A stretch of 64,000 nt of DNA from contig NW_022881625.1 in the NCBI RefSeq assembly GCF_003369915.1, forward strand, positions 3,782,001-3,846,000, written 5' to 3'. Below are positions 45,241 to 57,638 of the stretch, in pieces. Every line of letters begins with the position of its first letter. Position 1 is the first letter of the stretch. Origin of the DNA: Drosophila miranda. Lineage: Eukaryota; Arthropoda; Insecta; Diptera; Drosophilidae. The notes beneath the pieces were generated by a model that saw only the letters and a program-made list of their open reading frames with translations, was not told the DNA's origin and ran no database searches. The position numbers were made by a program, and so were the translations under genes.

Positions 45241-47345
45241 AGCTGTAATCAATTGATTGCCAAATCGAGACCTCTCCTCCTGATTGACCGCCTGCTTTGA
45301 CGGTGTGTTGGCGGCCGACGCCACCGAATTGTGGTTTACGAGGACATGGCGAATTCGTGGCACAGCCACGCGATTGCGCTGATGCTGAGCCCCGCCGACG
45401 GGCAGCACTGAGGAGCGACTCGTGGGCACCAATTCTTCATAGGAGATCCCGGCTTCGCGGTCATTTTCAGTGGTCTCATCGGTCATATACTCGGAATCGC
45501 TGGGCGATCTTGTATCCGGCACCGCTGATTTTGTGCGTGGCTTCTTGTTCGAGCGTGTGCCAATGCTGCGTCTGCCCAATCCCCCGCTGCGACGCAATGT
45601 GTTGTCCAGGACGCGGACCCGCTTTAGTGGCGACTTGGACGCCTTCAGCTGGCTGTTGGCCAGCCGCTGTGTGGTAGACGGCGACGGGCGTATCGAATTC
45701 AGAGAGCTCATGAGGCTGCGCTTGGCGTTGGGAGTCCGATACCCCGAAGAGCTGGCGGCTGCTGATGGATTCAGTCGCTTGTGCAGATTCCCAGTGCTCT
45801 TGGTCATATTGGGAGTGATCAGCTGGATTGTTGGGGTCTTGCGCAACGACATTGTCGAGGTCGACATTGAGGACATGTTCTTCAAAGTTCGGGGCGTGCG
45901 AGGGGCGTGGCATCATCAATTTGCTGCTGCTGCCCGTCCTCGTGGTGGGCGAAGCCTTCTTGCGGGCCGAGCTCTGCTTGGCCTGCCGATAGTTCTCCCA
46001 TTCGCCATAAACCAGAAACGGGCCATGCGATTGCACCTCATAGGCGTGCACCAGTTCAGTGATCTGCTGCTCAATCTTGGGCAGCTTCGAGGTGATGGCC
46101 TTGCGTTCCTTTTCCTCTTTAAGGAACTGGCCGCCACGATTGTTGAAACGATTCGGCTCGTTGGCCTTTGCCCCTAGAGCCTGCATGCGGGACCAAAGTT
46201 CTGCACGGCTCTCGCACAGATCGAAAATCTCCTTGTTGCACGTGTAGAAGCTCTTCAGATCATCCAGCTCCAGGTCGTGCAGCTCCAACAGGTCTTCGTT
46301 GTAATACTTATTGTAGTAGTTGGAGAAACGCTTGCGCTCCTGCTGGCTCTTGAGCGTTAGATCCCACCACTTGCTTATCTCGACGCGCAGCTGCTCGATG
46401 AACGTCTTGAGGTTCTGGCTGCGCAGTGCCTGGCAGCGCTGCAGCTCCGAATGGAGGATGTCATAGGTGCGCTGCGTATTCTCGGTGCACTCGCGCACTC
46501 GTCGCATGGCGCTCTCGTCCGTCTCCTGGAGGCGATCCCACAGCACGTAGATCTTCTCGCGCATGTCATGGATTTTGGAGCGCAGCTCCTGGATCTGCTC
46601 GGCATAACTGTTGCGCATCTGCCGCAGCCGCTCTAGTGTCTCTGGTGTTAGATTGTGGCTCAGATCGTTCAGTAGGCGATCCTCTGCATCGGTCTGGGGC
46701 ATCAGCTCGAGCATCTTCATGTCATGCTTGATGGCCTTGCGCAGCTGGTCCAGCTCCGTCTGGCGCACTGCGCGCTGAGAGCGCAGGTTGTCGAGATGGT
46801 CGGGAAAGCCGTCCATCTCATCGGGCAGGGGCAGCGGGTCCGCCAGTAGAGGGAGCGGCAGTGCGCCCAGCTCTTCGCAGAGCTGCTCCTGCTGGAGCAG
46901 CAGCTCCCCGATCTCCGCCCGACGTTTCGAGAGCTCCTCGCGCAGATGCTCAATGCTTTTGTCCAGCTTCAGCTGCCATATGATCAGTGCCACATCGTCG
47001 GGCCTCTGACCAATGTCCACCGTCTCATGGAGGAGTCGGGTGAGGTCGCTGGCCTCGGCTCGGAGTGCGGCTATGTCATCCAGGATGTCCGCCTGCTTCT
47101 CCCGCGACTCGGTCAGCAGATCCGTATAGAAATTATCCGCGTGCGCCTTGAGTTTGTGCAGAAAGTCCTCGCATGTCTTCGGCTCGAACATGAGGGACCA
47201 CATTGAATGGAGCTGCTCCACATGATCGCCAGTCATCTCAAGGATCTCTCCCTTGATGGAGGTTGGGTCAACCACAGCCAATAGGAATGGGTCTTGTATT
47301 CGCGAATGGAAGGAATTTATGTGATGTGTGCAGGATTTCGATTGC
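45241..47345 (-). pseudogene. feo: feo-like PRC1/Ase1 protein, copy D, fused head-to-tail to copy C
   Basis: Has the 5' end that copy C lacks (SKSCTHHINSFHSRIQDPF), beginning at a GTG near 47347 where copy B also has GTG. It is open through the microtubule-binding core. Between LVYGE and WENYRQ a 33-bp in-frame segment (the ILELMAGE region) is gone, and near 45910 a deletion after KLMMP moves the frame. The tail is still recognisable in another frame up to RFGNQL at about 45247, where it joins the HSMWS codons of copy C out of frame. CYP12 copy 3 lies just upstream on the same strand, as in the plus-strand units. Confidence 0.8.
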
Positions 47346-47450
47346 ACAATGTGTTGCTCAAGGAAAATGCCTCCGCACAGATAAGTGACGCCTCTCGTGT
47401 TGGCACAAATTGCACAATGAAAATTTTGTGTGCTTGATTTACCTCATGCC

Positions 47451-49325
47451 TCAAAGCACAAAACAAGTTGATTCTGATTGACGTGCGGCCAAAAAAACAC
47501 CTACTTTATATTGCAAATAAGTTCCTTCAAGGTTTTCCAGTTGTAAAGATAATTTAGGATGAGAAATGTGTTTACTGTTGGGCAAATTGATCAGGGAGGA
47601 GCGGAAAGCGTTCTCCGTGGGATGATTGAACTCGATGCTAAAGTTCCGAATGAGTCCAGCGATGCCCAGCTCGAGCTCCATGTCCACGATGCGCTTTCCA
47701 ACGCACATCCGGGGTCCAAATCCGAAGGGCAAGAACACAAACGGATTCTTCAGCTTCAAGTCATTTGCCGGGCATTGCCCGTTGGAGTCTGTGGCGTTAC
47801 GAATCCAACGTTCTGGCAGGAACTCAGCAGCCTTGAGGAAGTGCTCCTCGCTTGATAGCAAGCTCAGGGGAACCATCGACACACAGGTACCAGCTGGCAC
47901 TTGGTATCCGCTCAAAACGCTGTCCCGATTGAGAAATCGGCCATTGCCGATGACCAAAGGATAGATCCGTTGTGACTCTTTGATGCAGGCACGTAGATAG
48001 GGAACGTTCTTCATCGATGCCTCAGTGAATTCGGAGTCCTTCTCGGGTAGAACGTTCATCACCTCTTCTCGGAGTACGGCCTGCTTCTCCGGATTCTTGG
48101 CAAGGCACAGCAAGGCCGCTGTAAAGGTTCTTGAGGTCTGGAAAAAAAGGATGTATGAGATAAGGGTAAGTATGAGAACAACAGACTACGTACGGTATCC
48201 ACTCCGGCCATTAGCATGTCCATGGCCATAACCGTCGCCACCTTTTTGTCGATCTTGAGCAGCTTTTCCAGTACACTCTAATCGCTCTCAGGGCGGACAA
48301 CACCCTCCTTGGCCTCTTTCTCTAGACGCTCTATAGCTTCGTCTACATACGCTGAAGTTATTTCTTGAACGCCATCTAGGGACTTCATTAGCTTCATTAG
48401 CTTGGGTGTTTTAGCGTAACGCCAGATGGAGGGCTTCATCTCCAGATCGGCTGTTAATTCAAAAAAATCGTCCAGGTACTTGAAGAGTAACACAGCCTGG
48501 TCGTTATCGCCCGACTCTTTGAGCTGTCCCAACTGCTTGTCCAGAGCCACCACAGAGACTGACTCGAGGGTCCACCGATTTATAACGTTTAAGAAATCAT
48601 CTGGAGCTTCCTGGGTATCGATATCACGGAGTGCTTTAATACTGTGAAGGGGGGAGAACATACTTGAGCGTAAACAGGGATTTATTATCAGTCATACGCA
48701 CCGTTGCACAAACTCCTGGTTCACTTGGGACATCTTCTTATAGTAAAGCCGCACGTTCTTCGGCTGCATTAGGACAGGATTTAGAGCCGATCGAAAGTCG
48801 CTCCAGGTTTTTCCTTGTGTGGGTAAAGCTCCCTCCACTCCCTGGAAGAAATCCTTTCTATGAGTCTTCCGATGATAGCGAAGAGTATCGCTGCCAGGCC
48901 GATGCGGCCACACTCCTTCGTTCCGGAACACGACCTCGAAGTCCTTGGGATTGTGAGTCATCAGGTATGACGTACCTCCCATCATACCTGGTAAATATAA
49001 TATGTTTCCATAGTCGTCTTGCAAAGCTTTGAACAATTTCACAATGTCCAGTTTGCTATATTTTCCTCCAGGCATAAAATTCCGAACAGTAGACAGAAAA
49101 GTTGTACTAGGAATCTGATCAAAGGGACGAGCTTGTAGCCACTCTGCATCATTTCTGGGCTCTGCTACAGCTGCTGTGGTCTGCCAACGCTACAAGAGAT
49201 TTAAAAACGTATATCACTGTGATATCGGATCTATATGTATACTATATATTTACCAGCGGACTGCTGACAGAGAGGGCTGCTTTTTGCGCCTGAATTATAG
49301 ATAGACCGCTGCGCACTTTCAACAT
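47451..49325 (-). pseudogene. CYP12-family P450, copy 3, nonsense mutation
   Basis: Same exon plan as copy 1, with ATG at 49325 and stop at 47451. The frame is good except for a TAG near 48281-48283: the codons after RPES read GAT TAG where copy 1 has GAG CAG. Heme loop [16 protein letters not shown] and ESQR are all present, and copy-specific changes such as [10 protein letters not shown] occur in the C-terminal part. The single early stop lies before the I-helix and heme region, so the protein would lack catalytic parts. Confidence 0.85.
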
Positions 49326-49575
49326 TTTGCTTGTTAGGAACTTAATTCATTCACTGCCAGAGCTATACTGCTAAATCATTCCATTAGCTAGCTATTTGAA
49401 AGGCCTGCGAGAGCTTTGTTGCAAAAAGAGCTGACCGATAACAGAGCACAAACAGAACAAGAGAGCGAGAGAGTGCCAAAACACGTTCGCGGGAGCGTGC
49501 GAATGCCAAACAGAAATAATTGTAAACATTTGCCATATTTTTTTAATATAGACTGCTATTTGATCGACTATGTTA
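49326..49575. promoter_or_regulatory. 5' flank of CYP12 copy 3, cut by an LTR element
   Basis: Reverse complement of about 8550-8799. Homology stops at GACTATGTTAT, where the LTR of the outer gypsy element begins. Any regulatory sites farther upstream are displaced by the insertion. Confidence 0.6.
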
Positions 49576-49864
49576 TGTAAGATTAATAATAATGTATCGT
49601 TTATTAATAGTGTTTTTCGAAAAAGAGTACAAAGTGTATGATTTAAGATGTGCAATTAATGAGTCTGTTCTTCCGACTTTTTGTTCAACTTTCTGCTTCT
49701 ACTTCCAACAACCGACTCCCGTATCGATAACCCCTTATCGGTTAGGTCTTTTAAACATCGGTTAAGTCTGGTTATATCGGTTAAGTCTTATCGATGGTAT
49801 CTTAAGTTCAAATGTTAATTTAGATGGGATAGTGCTAACTGCTTGATACACTGTCCTTTACATT

Positions 49865-51918
49865 CGGCCCTCCTGCTCATCTTCATCTGTCCCAGATGAT
49901 AATATATCATCGTTCTCTGAGACAAAACGCCATAGCTTCATATTGTCACTGCTCGTTGCTGTGATATTTGGCCCCTCGACTTGAGCAACCTTTCTGACGT
50001 CGTAGCGACCGTTCCGCTTTACCTTGGTGACTTCATATACTCGCTGGCCAACTTGCGTCCTGCGACGAACTGCGTCCTCTTGATCGCGACCATGTCTCCT
50101 AGTCTGTAGCCGTGCTCAGGTCGTCGTTTTTTATCATAATAGCGCTTGTACACCTCTTGCGCCTTCTCAATGTTTTGTTTCGCTTGGTCACGCAGTTCTT
50201 GGCGCTCGTTGTTAAACTGCGTAACGAACTCCTCGTTGAGCACCTCCAATAGTCGACTTTCAGCTTGTCTGTGCATCTTTGTCCCAAACATGACCTCGAA
50301 TGGCGACGACTTCAACGTAGAATGCACATGCGAATTAATCGCCATCTGGACCTGTGGCACATGCTTGTACCACTTCGTTGACTCCTGAGCTGAGAGCGGT
50401 TCACCCGCTCAATCTGACCGTTGCCTCTCGCCACACCTGTCGTTGTACACACATGTTCGACTTTGTTCTCGTTGAGAAACTCGCTGAATGCGTTGGATGT
50501 AAACGCTGCTGCCCAAATGATCAACGTGCAGCGTGTATAGTGGTGTGTCACCCTTGTCAATGCAATGAAGATAGCCTTCTTGTTTGCCCAACTTTTTGCT
50601 GAAAATTATACAACTGATACAATTAGTAATCAACTTATTTACTTTCCGTTCAAGGTGAGGAATCCAGTATTGCTGCTGAACTGAGTGCATTGTCTTCGCT
50701 GTGGAGAAATGACCAACTTCATGCGATCCTTGAATGATTTCCCTTTCCATCAGCCTTGGAACCACCAATACGTCATTGCCATTTACAGATTTGAAGAGAA
50801 GACCTCCTTTAAGCTTGTAGTCTTGATATGGGTGCTGCTTCAGGATCTCAACTGTGGCTTTGATGAAATCGTCATCCTGCTGTGCTTTCTTTATCCGAGC
50901 TGTTAGCTCCGTCGTCACGAACATGCATGTCTGCGGAAAACGACTGAGACAGTCCACGTGTCTCATTCTGTCCCCTGGGCGGTGTACTGCTTTGAATGTA
51001 AAGTCCTCCATATACAGAATCCACTGGGAAACTTCTCTGGGTATATCTACTTTCGTTGTTGTCTGCTTAAACGCCGCACAGTCAGTGGCAAGATCAAATT
51101 TGATCCCCAACAGGTAGTGACGAAACTTCTTGAGTGCGAGGTATGCAGCTTTGACCTCCAAATAGTAACTGTGACGTTTGGACTCGGCTTGTGTAGTCTT
51201 TTTACTCCAATAGTAAATCGGGTGGAAATTGCCATCAGACTGCTGCAACAGAACTGCTCCGAAACCTTCTTTGGATGCATCCGTGTGGAGTTCCGTTGGC
51301 GCTTCTCGTGAGTATAAATGTAATACAGGTGCGATTACATGCAGATTCTTTAAGGTTTGTAGCGACTGTTGCTCTGCTTCGCCAATGTTGAAAACTGCTT
51401 CCATCCTGAGTAGATTCGTGAGCGGCCGGGCAACTTGTGCATAGCCAGGGATGAACTTTCTGAAAAAGCCTGTGAGTCCCAGAAATGCTTGAACTGCTTT
51501 TATGTCTTTGGGCGTAGCAAACCGACTGACAGCTGCTGTCTTCTCTTTGCCGGGCCAGATTCTCCCGTCCTCAATGATATGGCCCAGAAAGCTAATGCGT
51601 GGCTGCATGAAGCTACATTTCTTCCATTTGATCTTTAGGCCAAACTGCGCAGCTGTCTCCAGGACCAACTTTGTCTTCCTCATGCATACCTCGGGCGACG
51701 CGGCGTAAACAATTATGTCGTCCATATAAAGCTGCATAATGTCAGAGTTGATTAATTCTTGAAAAATATAGCTTACGAACCGAATGAACGCAGCTGGCGA
51801 GTTCTTGAATCCGAAAGGCGCTTTATTAAACTCGAATAATCCCTCCTTTGTAACAAAGGCCGTATACGACTTGCTTTGCTCTTCCATAGGCACATGGAAA
51901 AATCCGTTTTCAAGGTCC
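49865..51918 (-). pseudogene. outer gypsy pol, 3' part: reverse transcriptase palm to integrase
   Basis: Continues the reverse transcriptase cut by the nested element (MDLENGFFHVPM, FGFKNSPAAFIRF, catalytic LYMDDIIVYA, FLGLTGFFRKFIPGY). Next come RNase H (LHTDASKEGFGAVLLQ) and the integrase HHCC finger (HEVGHFSTAKTMH...CISC). The integrase core breaks near 50500, and a further frame change lies near 50030 before the C-terminal tail. The family is clear. This copy is inactive through both frameshifts and the nested insertion. Confidence 0.8.
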
Positions 51919-52245
51919 ATTATTGTAGTGTATTGACACTCAGACTTAAGCACGCGTTGTCTTCAAGATTCTCTTTTATTCTATATCCCTTGGATGGTGT
52001 GACCGTATATAGATATTAATATAATACCTAACACGCCTCTCCTTAGATGTTTAATATACATGTCATTTACAAATCTATTTTCTTATAACAATTTGATTTG
52101 TGTACTTAATCTAATTAGCGTATATAAAATTTATGTGATTTCGTATTTTTCTTTCTTCTTAATCTGTTTAGTATTTGTTTCAGTGTTTAATTTGTACATA
52201 ATTTGATTTCATAATTCCTTTCTTTATATTATTTTATTGTTAAAT

Positions 52246-55200
52246 ACGCTTTACTACCTTCCCTGCCTCACGTGGTCTCAACTCTCTCCTGGTGGGTGTT
52301 GGTTGAGAAACTATTTGTTCATTGTTGGTTTTGGAATTGTCATCTACTGAACAATTGCTTTCGACATCAGGTGTTTTCGCATTAGGCGATGTATGATTGT
52401 TAGTGCTTTGGTTTCTAATTTGATCCAGGTGACGTTTTATTTCTCTGTTATTGTTCGCCAAAATACAACAATACGAACGCGGGCCCAGTTGTTGTTTTAC
52501 AGTTGCCTGAGTCCAGCTTGCTTTGTTAGGATTTTTGTAGTCCCTAACCATAACTTTTAGACCCTTTAAAAATTCTGTGCTTCGTCTACCTTTGTGATTT
52601 ACAACACACTCAGTCTGTTTTTTATTTATTATGCTTTCGACCGTAGGTGGTTTTAACAACGAAAATCTTGTTTTTAGTGTACGACCAAAAAATAATTTAG
52701 CAGGAGATTCGCCCGTAGTACAATGAATCGTATTTCGGTAATCGATCAAAAATCTATTTAAAATTGTATTAAAATCTTGTCTTTCATTAGCCTTTATGTT
52801 TGCATATAGTGATTTCTTAACAGTCTTTACAAAATTTTCTGCTTGACCATTAGTCGCTGGATGTCCTGGAGCAGTAAAAATGTGATTAACACCATTGTTT
52901 TCATAAACGTTTTAAAATCATCAGAAGTAAACTGTCGTCCATTGTCACTAACTAACACGTCTGGTAAACCATATCGACAAAATACTTCTCTAAGCTTGTG
53001 ATAGTAAACAATGAAGTTATTTCCTTCGTTTTGAATACTTCTGCCCATTTTGTATAAGAATCTATAATAACCAATAAATGAAAACCTCTAATTGGTCCTG
53101 CAAAGTCTATGTGTACTCGACTCCAAGCCTTTCCTGTGGATTTCCACGGTATTAACAGACTCTTTTCTGGACTTGATTGTAGTTCCTGACAAGGAATACA
53201 ATCTCGAATTAATTTCTCAATTTCAGAATCCATGCAAGGCCACCACACATAAGAACGTGCTAACATTTTGGTTTTTACTATTCCCAAATGCGATGCATGA
53301 AATTCTGCTAAAATAGCTTGTCTCAGTTTGGTTGGAATTACTACTCTGTGTCCCCATAAGATACAATCATATTCCACTGAAAGTTCATTTGTTTTAGAGA
53401 TGTAGGCAGAAAACTCGCTGCCTTTTAATCTTGTCTTCGAACCAGTGTTAATTGCCTCACAAACTTTTGATAATATTGGGTCACGTCGTGTTTCACGAGC
53501 TATTTCTTTGAAGCTAATTTTGAACACCTTTTCGGACTGTATAAAATGTATGTAATTATAGTCTTCGTTTGGTACAGCCGTTTCCCATTGAGGCATTCTT
53601 GAGAGTCCATCTGCTATATTTAAGGTCCCCTTTATGTGTTCAACTGTATATTGAAAAACCTGACAAAGTCAGTGCCCATCTTTGCATTCGTGCAGAGGCC
53701 ATCAATGGAAGTCCTTTCAGGTCTCCAAATATGCTTAGTAATGGTTTGTGATCTGTTCGAAGGATGAACTTGTTTCCTAAAAGATACTGTCTTAATTTAC
53801 TCACACAGAACACTATAGCCAGGGCCTCTTTCTCGATTGTACTGTAATTATGCTCGCTTTTGGATAATGCTCTTGATACAAATGCTATTGGTTTGATATC
53901 TTCATTGCATTTATGTGATAAAACACCTGAAACTGCATGACTGCTAGCATCAGTCGTTAATACTAACGGTTGATCTGGGTTGTAGTGAACTAAAACTTGT
54001 TCAGAAGTTACTTCTTTCTTTACCTCTTCATATGCACTCTGACATTCGCGCGTCCAATTAAAATTGGTATTTTTCTTTAATAATGCATATAAAGGACTCA
54101 TTATCTGAGCGAAATTATTGATAAACTTTGAATAATAATTTACCATGCCTATGAAAGCTCTAAGCTGTGATACGTTTTCCGGAGCCGGTGCAAACAATAC
54201 ACTCGCAACTCTATCATTGTTTTTGCTCAGTCCTATCCTGTCAATTGAAAATCCTAGGTAACAAATTTTGGATTTAAAGAACTCACATTTCTTGTCATTT
54301 AATTTAAGTCCAACTGATTTCAGTTTTCTAAGTACAGCTTTTAGGTTTGAAATATGTTCTTGAAGATCTCGTCCTGTAACTGTTATGTCATCTTGATAAA
54401 CCACAACTCCTCGCATACCCTGAAACAACCCTTCCATTGTTTTTTGAAAAATAGCTGCTGCAGTTTTTTATACCAAATGGTAAGCGTTTAACTTTCAATA
54501 GTCCAATATGTGTGCTCCAAGTACACAAATTTTGAGATTGCTCATCTAAATTTAGCTGATTGTAAGCATTTGACAGGTCAAGTTTTGAATACAGTGTACC
54601 CCTTCAAGCGCTGCAAAAATGTCGTCTATTCGAGGTAGTGGATACTTTACGTCGACTAAAGACCGGTTTAATGTAACCTTATAGTCACCACAAATTCGTA
54701 TGTCACCGTTTGGTTTTAAAATCGGTACCAAAGGTGTTGCCCATTCAGAACTAACAACTTGCTCTAAAATTCCATCATCTATGAATTTCGTAACTGCACT
54801 TCAATCTTTTCTTTCCATGCTAATGGTACTGACCTAGGCTTGAAAAATATTGGTTTTGCATCTTCTTTAATAGTAACGATATCGTATTCGTAGTATATGA
54901 ACCTAAACAAGGCTCAAAAACTTCAGCAAACTCCGATTTAATCTGTTCTGTAATTACAGAATTTGGTTCATTTACGTACACATTGTTCACCTGCATTAAC
55001 TCAAAATTAAAAGCTCTCAAAAAATGTTCTACCTAGCAAAGGTGGACTCACTGCATTGGTTACAACAACAACAATTTGTTTTTTTAGACCTCGATATTCG
55101 ATCGTTGCATCGTACTCACCAATAACTTTGATGAATCTCCATTGGTAATCTACATATGGAACTAGACATTTTCTAAGTGGTCTGCTGGTATTTAAGCTTT

Positions 55201-55300
55201 CGTAAAATGTTTTTGGAACCAATGTGCACGGTGCACCAGTGTCGCAAGCAATTTTCGTTATGTTTCCATCAATTTTTACAGGTAAATAATATACTCCACT
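52246..55300 (-). pseudogene. nested element pol: protease, reverse transcriptase, RNase H, integrase
   Basis: In order on the minus strand: aspartic protease (DTGAPCTLVPKTFYES near 55190-55250), reverse transcriptase with catalytic VVYQDDITV near 54400, connection (LRAFIGMVNYYSKFI), RNase H (LTTDASSHAVSGVLSH), integrase finger (HASHLGIVKTKML...CIPC) and core (HIDFAGP, VSDNGRQFTS), and a C-terminal chromodomain-free tail ending near 52246. Several frame changes occur (near 52890, 53630, 54440-54600, 54800 and 55020), so this copy does not encode an intact polyprotein as assembled. Given the near-identical LTRs, some of these could be sequence errors. Confidence 0.8.
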
Positions 55301-55415
55301 AGTTGAGGTTGTATCAACGCTATAGATAGAAAAGTTATAATTATCATTATCAAAATTATTATCAGAATAGGTGTCATGTTTTGTTTGAGATACATAATTT
55401 ACGGATTTTTTTGAT

Positions 55416-56283
55416 TTATTTTTTACAAATGCTCGCCAAGTGACCTATTTTTCCACAGCTGTGACATTTGCATGCCTTATACTTGCAATTGTTTGAGTTA
55501 TGATTTCGCCAGCCACAGTGTGTACATGGCTGCTGCTTCTTTTCTCTGCCAGCGTCGCAGTCGTTTTCGCCGTCGCCGTCACCGTCGCTTCTGCCGCCTC
55601 TGTAACTCACGTTTCGGTTGCCCTTGAAATGACTTCTGCCGTTGCTCTTTGCTTGATCTCTGTTCTCGCCTCTTTGCCTCTGGCCATTGACTAGTCCCGT
55701 TCTTTTGATGCATGTAGTTGACGTTGTGTTCTGTCTTCCTTGTGCTGATCTTCGTCTCCATGATCATCGCCTTCTTGAGTGCATCAGCCAGAGTTAGATT
55801 TTCGTCTTCTTCACATATTCTTTCATATATAGGGTTGGAAGGCTCATCACAAATTGGTTTAATACAAACGCTTCCAGATTTGAGCCAAATTTGCATTCCA
55901 ATGCCAATTGTTTAACTCGAGCATACCACTCCGCTACAGTCTCATCTTCACTTTTTGTGGACATGTGAAATTTTTTTCTTTCTCTGAATATGAGTGTAGG
56001 TGGTGTGTAGTGTGTTTTTTAAAATTTCACATAATTCTTTGTATGCTTTTGATACGGGGGATACCGGATTGCACAAACTATGTAGTACAGTGTAAGCCGC
56101 TGTACCGATCGACTTCAACAAAACTGCCTTTTTTGTGTTTTCCTCTTTCACATTCAATTCGCACAAATGTATGTCGAATTTTTCCTTCCAAATGCAGAAC
56201 GTTTCTTGGTGTGGCGAAAACTCAGCAATTGTTGCCATTTGATAGAATGTTGGTGCTTCATTTTTCGTCATGTTGCTATTCAT
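55416..56283 (-). pseudogene. nested element gag with zinc knuckles
   Basis: Begins near 56283 (MNSNMTKNEAPTFYQMATI) and contains a capsid-like segment (FCIWKEKFDIHLCELNV). It ends in a basic nucleocapsid region with two Cys/His knuckles (CTHCGWRNHNSNNC and CHSCGKIGHLASIC) at 55416-55530. Frame changes lie near 55950 and 55600. Typical size and order for a Ty3/gypsy Gag. Confidence 0.75.
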
Positions 56284-56401
56284 ATATTATATGCACTTTT
56301 AACATGTGTTGTATATTAATACGTTTTATTTTATCCTCGTCGCCAATTATGTAGTGTATTGACACTCAGACTTAAGCACGCGTTGTCTTCAAGATTCTCT
56401 T

Positions 56402-57090
56402 TTATTCTATATCCCTTGGATGGTGTGACCGTATATAGATATTATAATACCTAACAATTATGGTAAACCACTTAGCCGACTGCAGTTTTTCCAAGACTTC
56501 CTCCATGATCGGGACTGGGAAGCAGTCCAGCAATACCATGCTGTTTAACTTCCTGTAGTCTACGCAAACTCTAAGTGTACCATCTTTTTTCTTCACGACG
56601 ACAACTCTGCTCGCTACATTGAGAACGACTTGCGCACGATCCTTGCTCGATCCACCATTCTTCGACTGCTTCTTTACGGCACTGGCTTCGTCTGTTGATA
56701 AACGACTCGGTGAGTGATGAAACGGCTTGATTACTCCGTCGGGAACTATCTTCAGTTGGATTGGAGACTGCTTAGCAACTTCTGTGGGCATTTGGTAACT
56801 GTTTCTTATCATCTGTTCAACGTCTTTTTGATATTGCGGCGGAGCTACAAAGGATGATCTTCAGTTACATTATATATAATAAGCAAAAACGTGTATCCTT
56901 GCATATCCAGCGACGAAACGGAACTTTTTAATGAAATCATGCCCCAAAAGTGCGTCGAAATCAATCTGGCTACTGGGGACTACTAAAAACTTCTGTGTGG
57001 TCTGCAACTTATCCACGGTAACTTCTGCATAAAGTATCCAACAGGCTTTGTTGATATCTGACCCAGACCGCGCAACATAGTTGTGCACTT
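56402..57090 (-). pseudogene. outer gypsy pol, 5' part: protease and start of reverse transcriptase
   Basis: Protease-like frame at 56870-57088 (LYAEVTVDKLQTTQKFLVV, FDALLGHDFIKKF). The reverse transcriptase N-terminus is at 56462-56812 (VVVVKKKDGTLRVCVDYRKLN, FPVPIMEEVLEKLQSAKWFTI), cut by the nested element. The two pieces are in different frames as assembled. Confidence 0.75.
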
Positions 57091-57494
57091 CAAAAGTTTA
57101 ACGTTTTTCATGGTCTTCAACATACTCTCTTTGATTATGGTACATCTGACCTGTATCACAAGACAGTCAACAACAATGCGTTTATTTGAATTTTTTTCAT
57201 GCGACTGCGATCCAAAATGACGCGAACTTTATCAACTTTATCAGCTTCATAAGGACAGTTACGCGAAATGTGACCATTCTGATTGCACTTTAAAACACTT
57301 TGTTTCGGCTTTGCAGTCTCTTGCGTTTGTGTTCTCCTGATCCACAGTTATAGCATTATTCTTTTTTTTACCGCTTTGCCCACTTTTCTGCTTGAAACTC
57401 GTTTTATGCTGTTCGTTATTGCCCTTCTCTTCTCCGATTTGTTCAAACGATCATAGATATCGAACTCTTATACTTATACTCGTTTCTTATGTCC

Positions 57495-57544
57495 NNNNNN
57501 NNNNNNNNNNNNNNNNNNNNNNNNNNNNNNNNNNNNNNNNNNNN
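57495..57544. other. assembly gap, 50 N
   Basis: A run of exactly 50 N. The outer gypsy element lies to the left and unrelated sequence to the right, so the true distance and contiguity here are unknown. The element's 5' LTR and most of its gag are missing at this point. Confidence 0.99.
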
Positions 57545-57638
57545 TATTGGTACCACGGCATGTGATAATCATCCATGTAAATGGAAAATTCTGAGTCGCT
57601 TAGTTTCTGAAAATTTACAGTCATGTTAATGCGTCCAT

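Larger units (their letters stand above)
51924..56456 (-). mobile_element. nested Ty3/gypsy-type LTR element with very short LTRs
   Basis: 4,533 bp between 5-bp target duplications ATTAT (51919-51923 and 56457-56461). LTRs are 51924-52033 (110 bp) and 56350-56456 (107 bp), starting TGTAGTG and ending CTAACA. They differ mainly by a 3-bp ATA length change, so the insertion is recent. On the minus strand a possible primer-binding site TGGCGACGAGG follows the 5' LTR by 4 bp, and a purine-rich tract (AAGGAGAGGCG) precedes the 3' LTR. The element disrupts the outer element's reverse transcriptase between the FTI and MDLENG codons. Confidence 0.88.
49576..57494 (-). mobile_element. Ty3/gypsy-type LTR retrotransposon (outer), interrupted and incomplete
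   Basis: A minus-strand element inserted upstream of CYP12 copy 3. Its candidate 3' LTR is 49576-49850 (TGTATC...TTACA on the minus strand). Pol lies at 49865-51918 and 56462-57090, and a zinc knuckle (CNQNGHISRNC) near 57240-57290. The 5' end runs into the N gap. It was split by a second element at 51924-56456. No envelope-like frame is visible in what remains. Confidence 0.75.
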
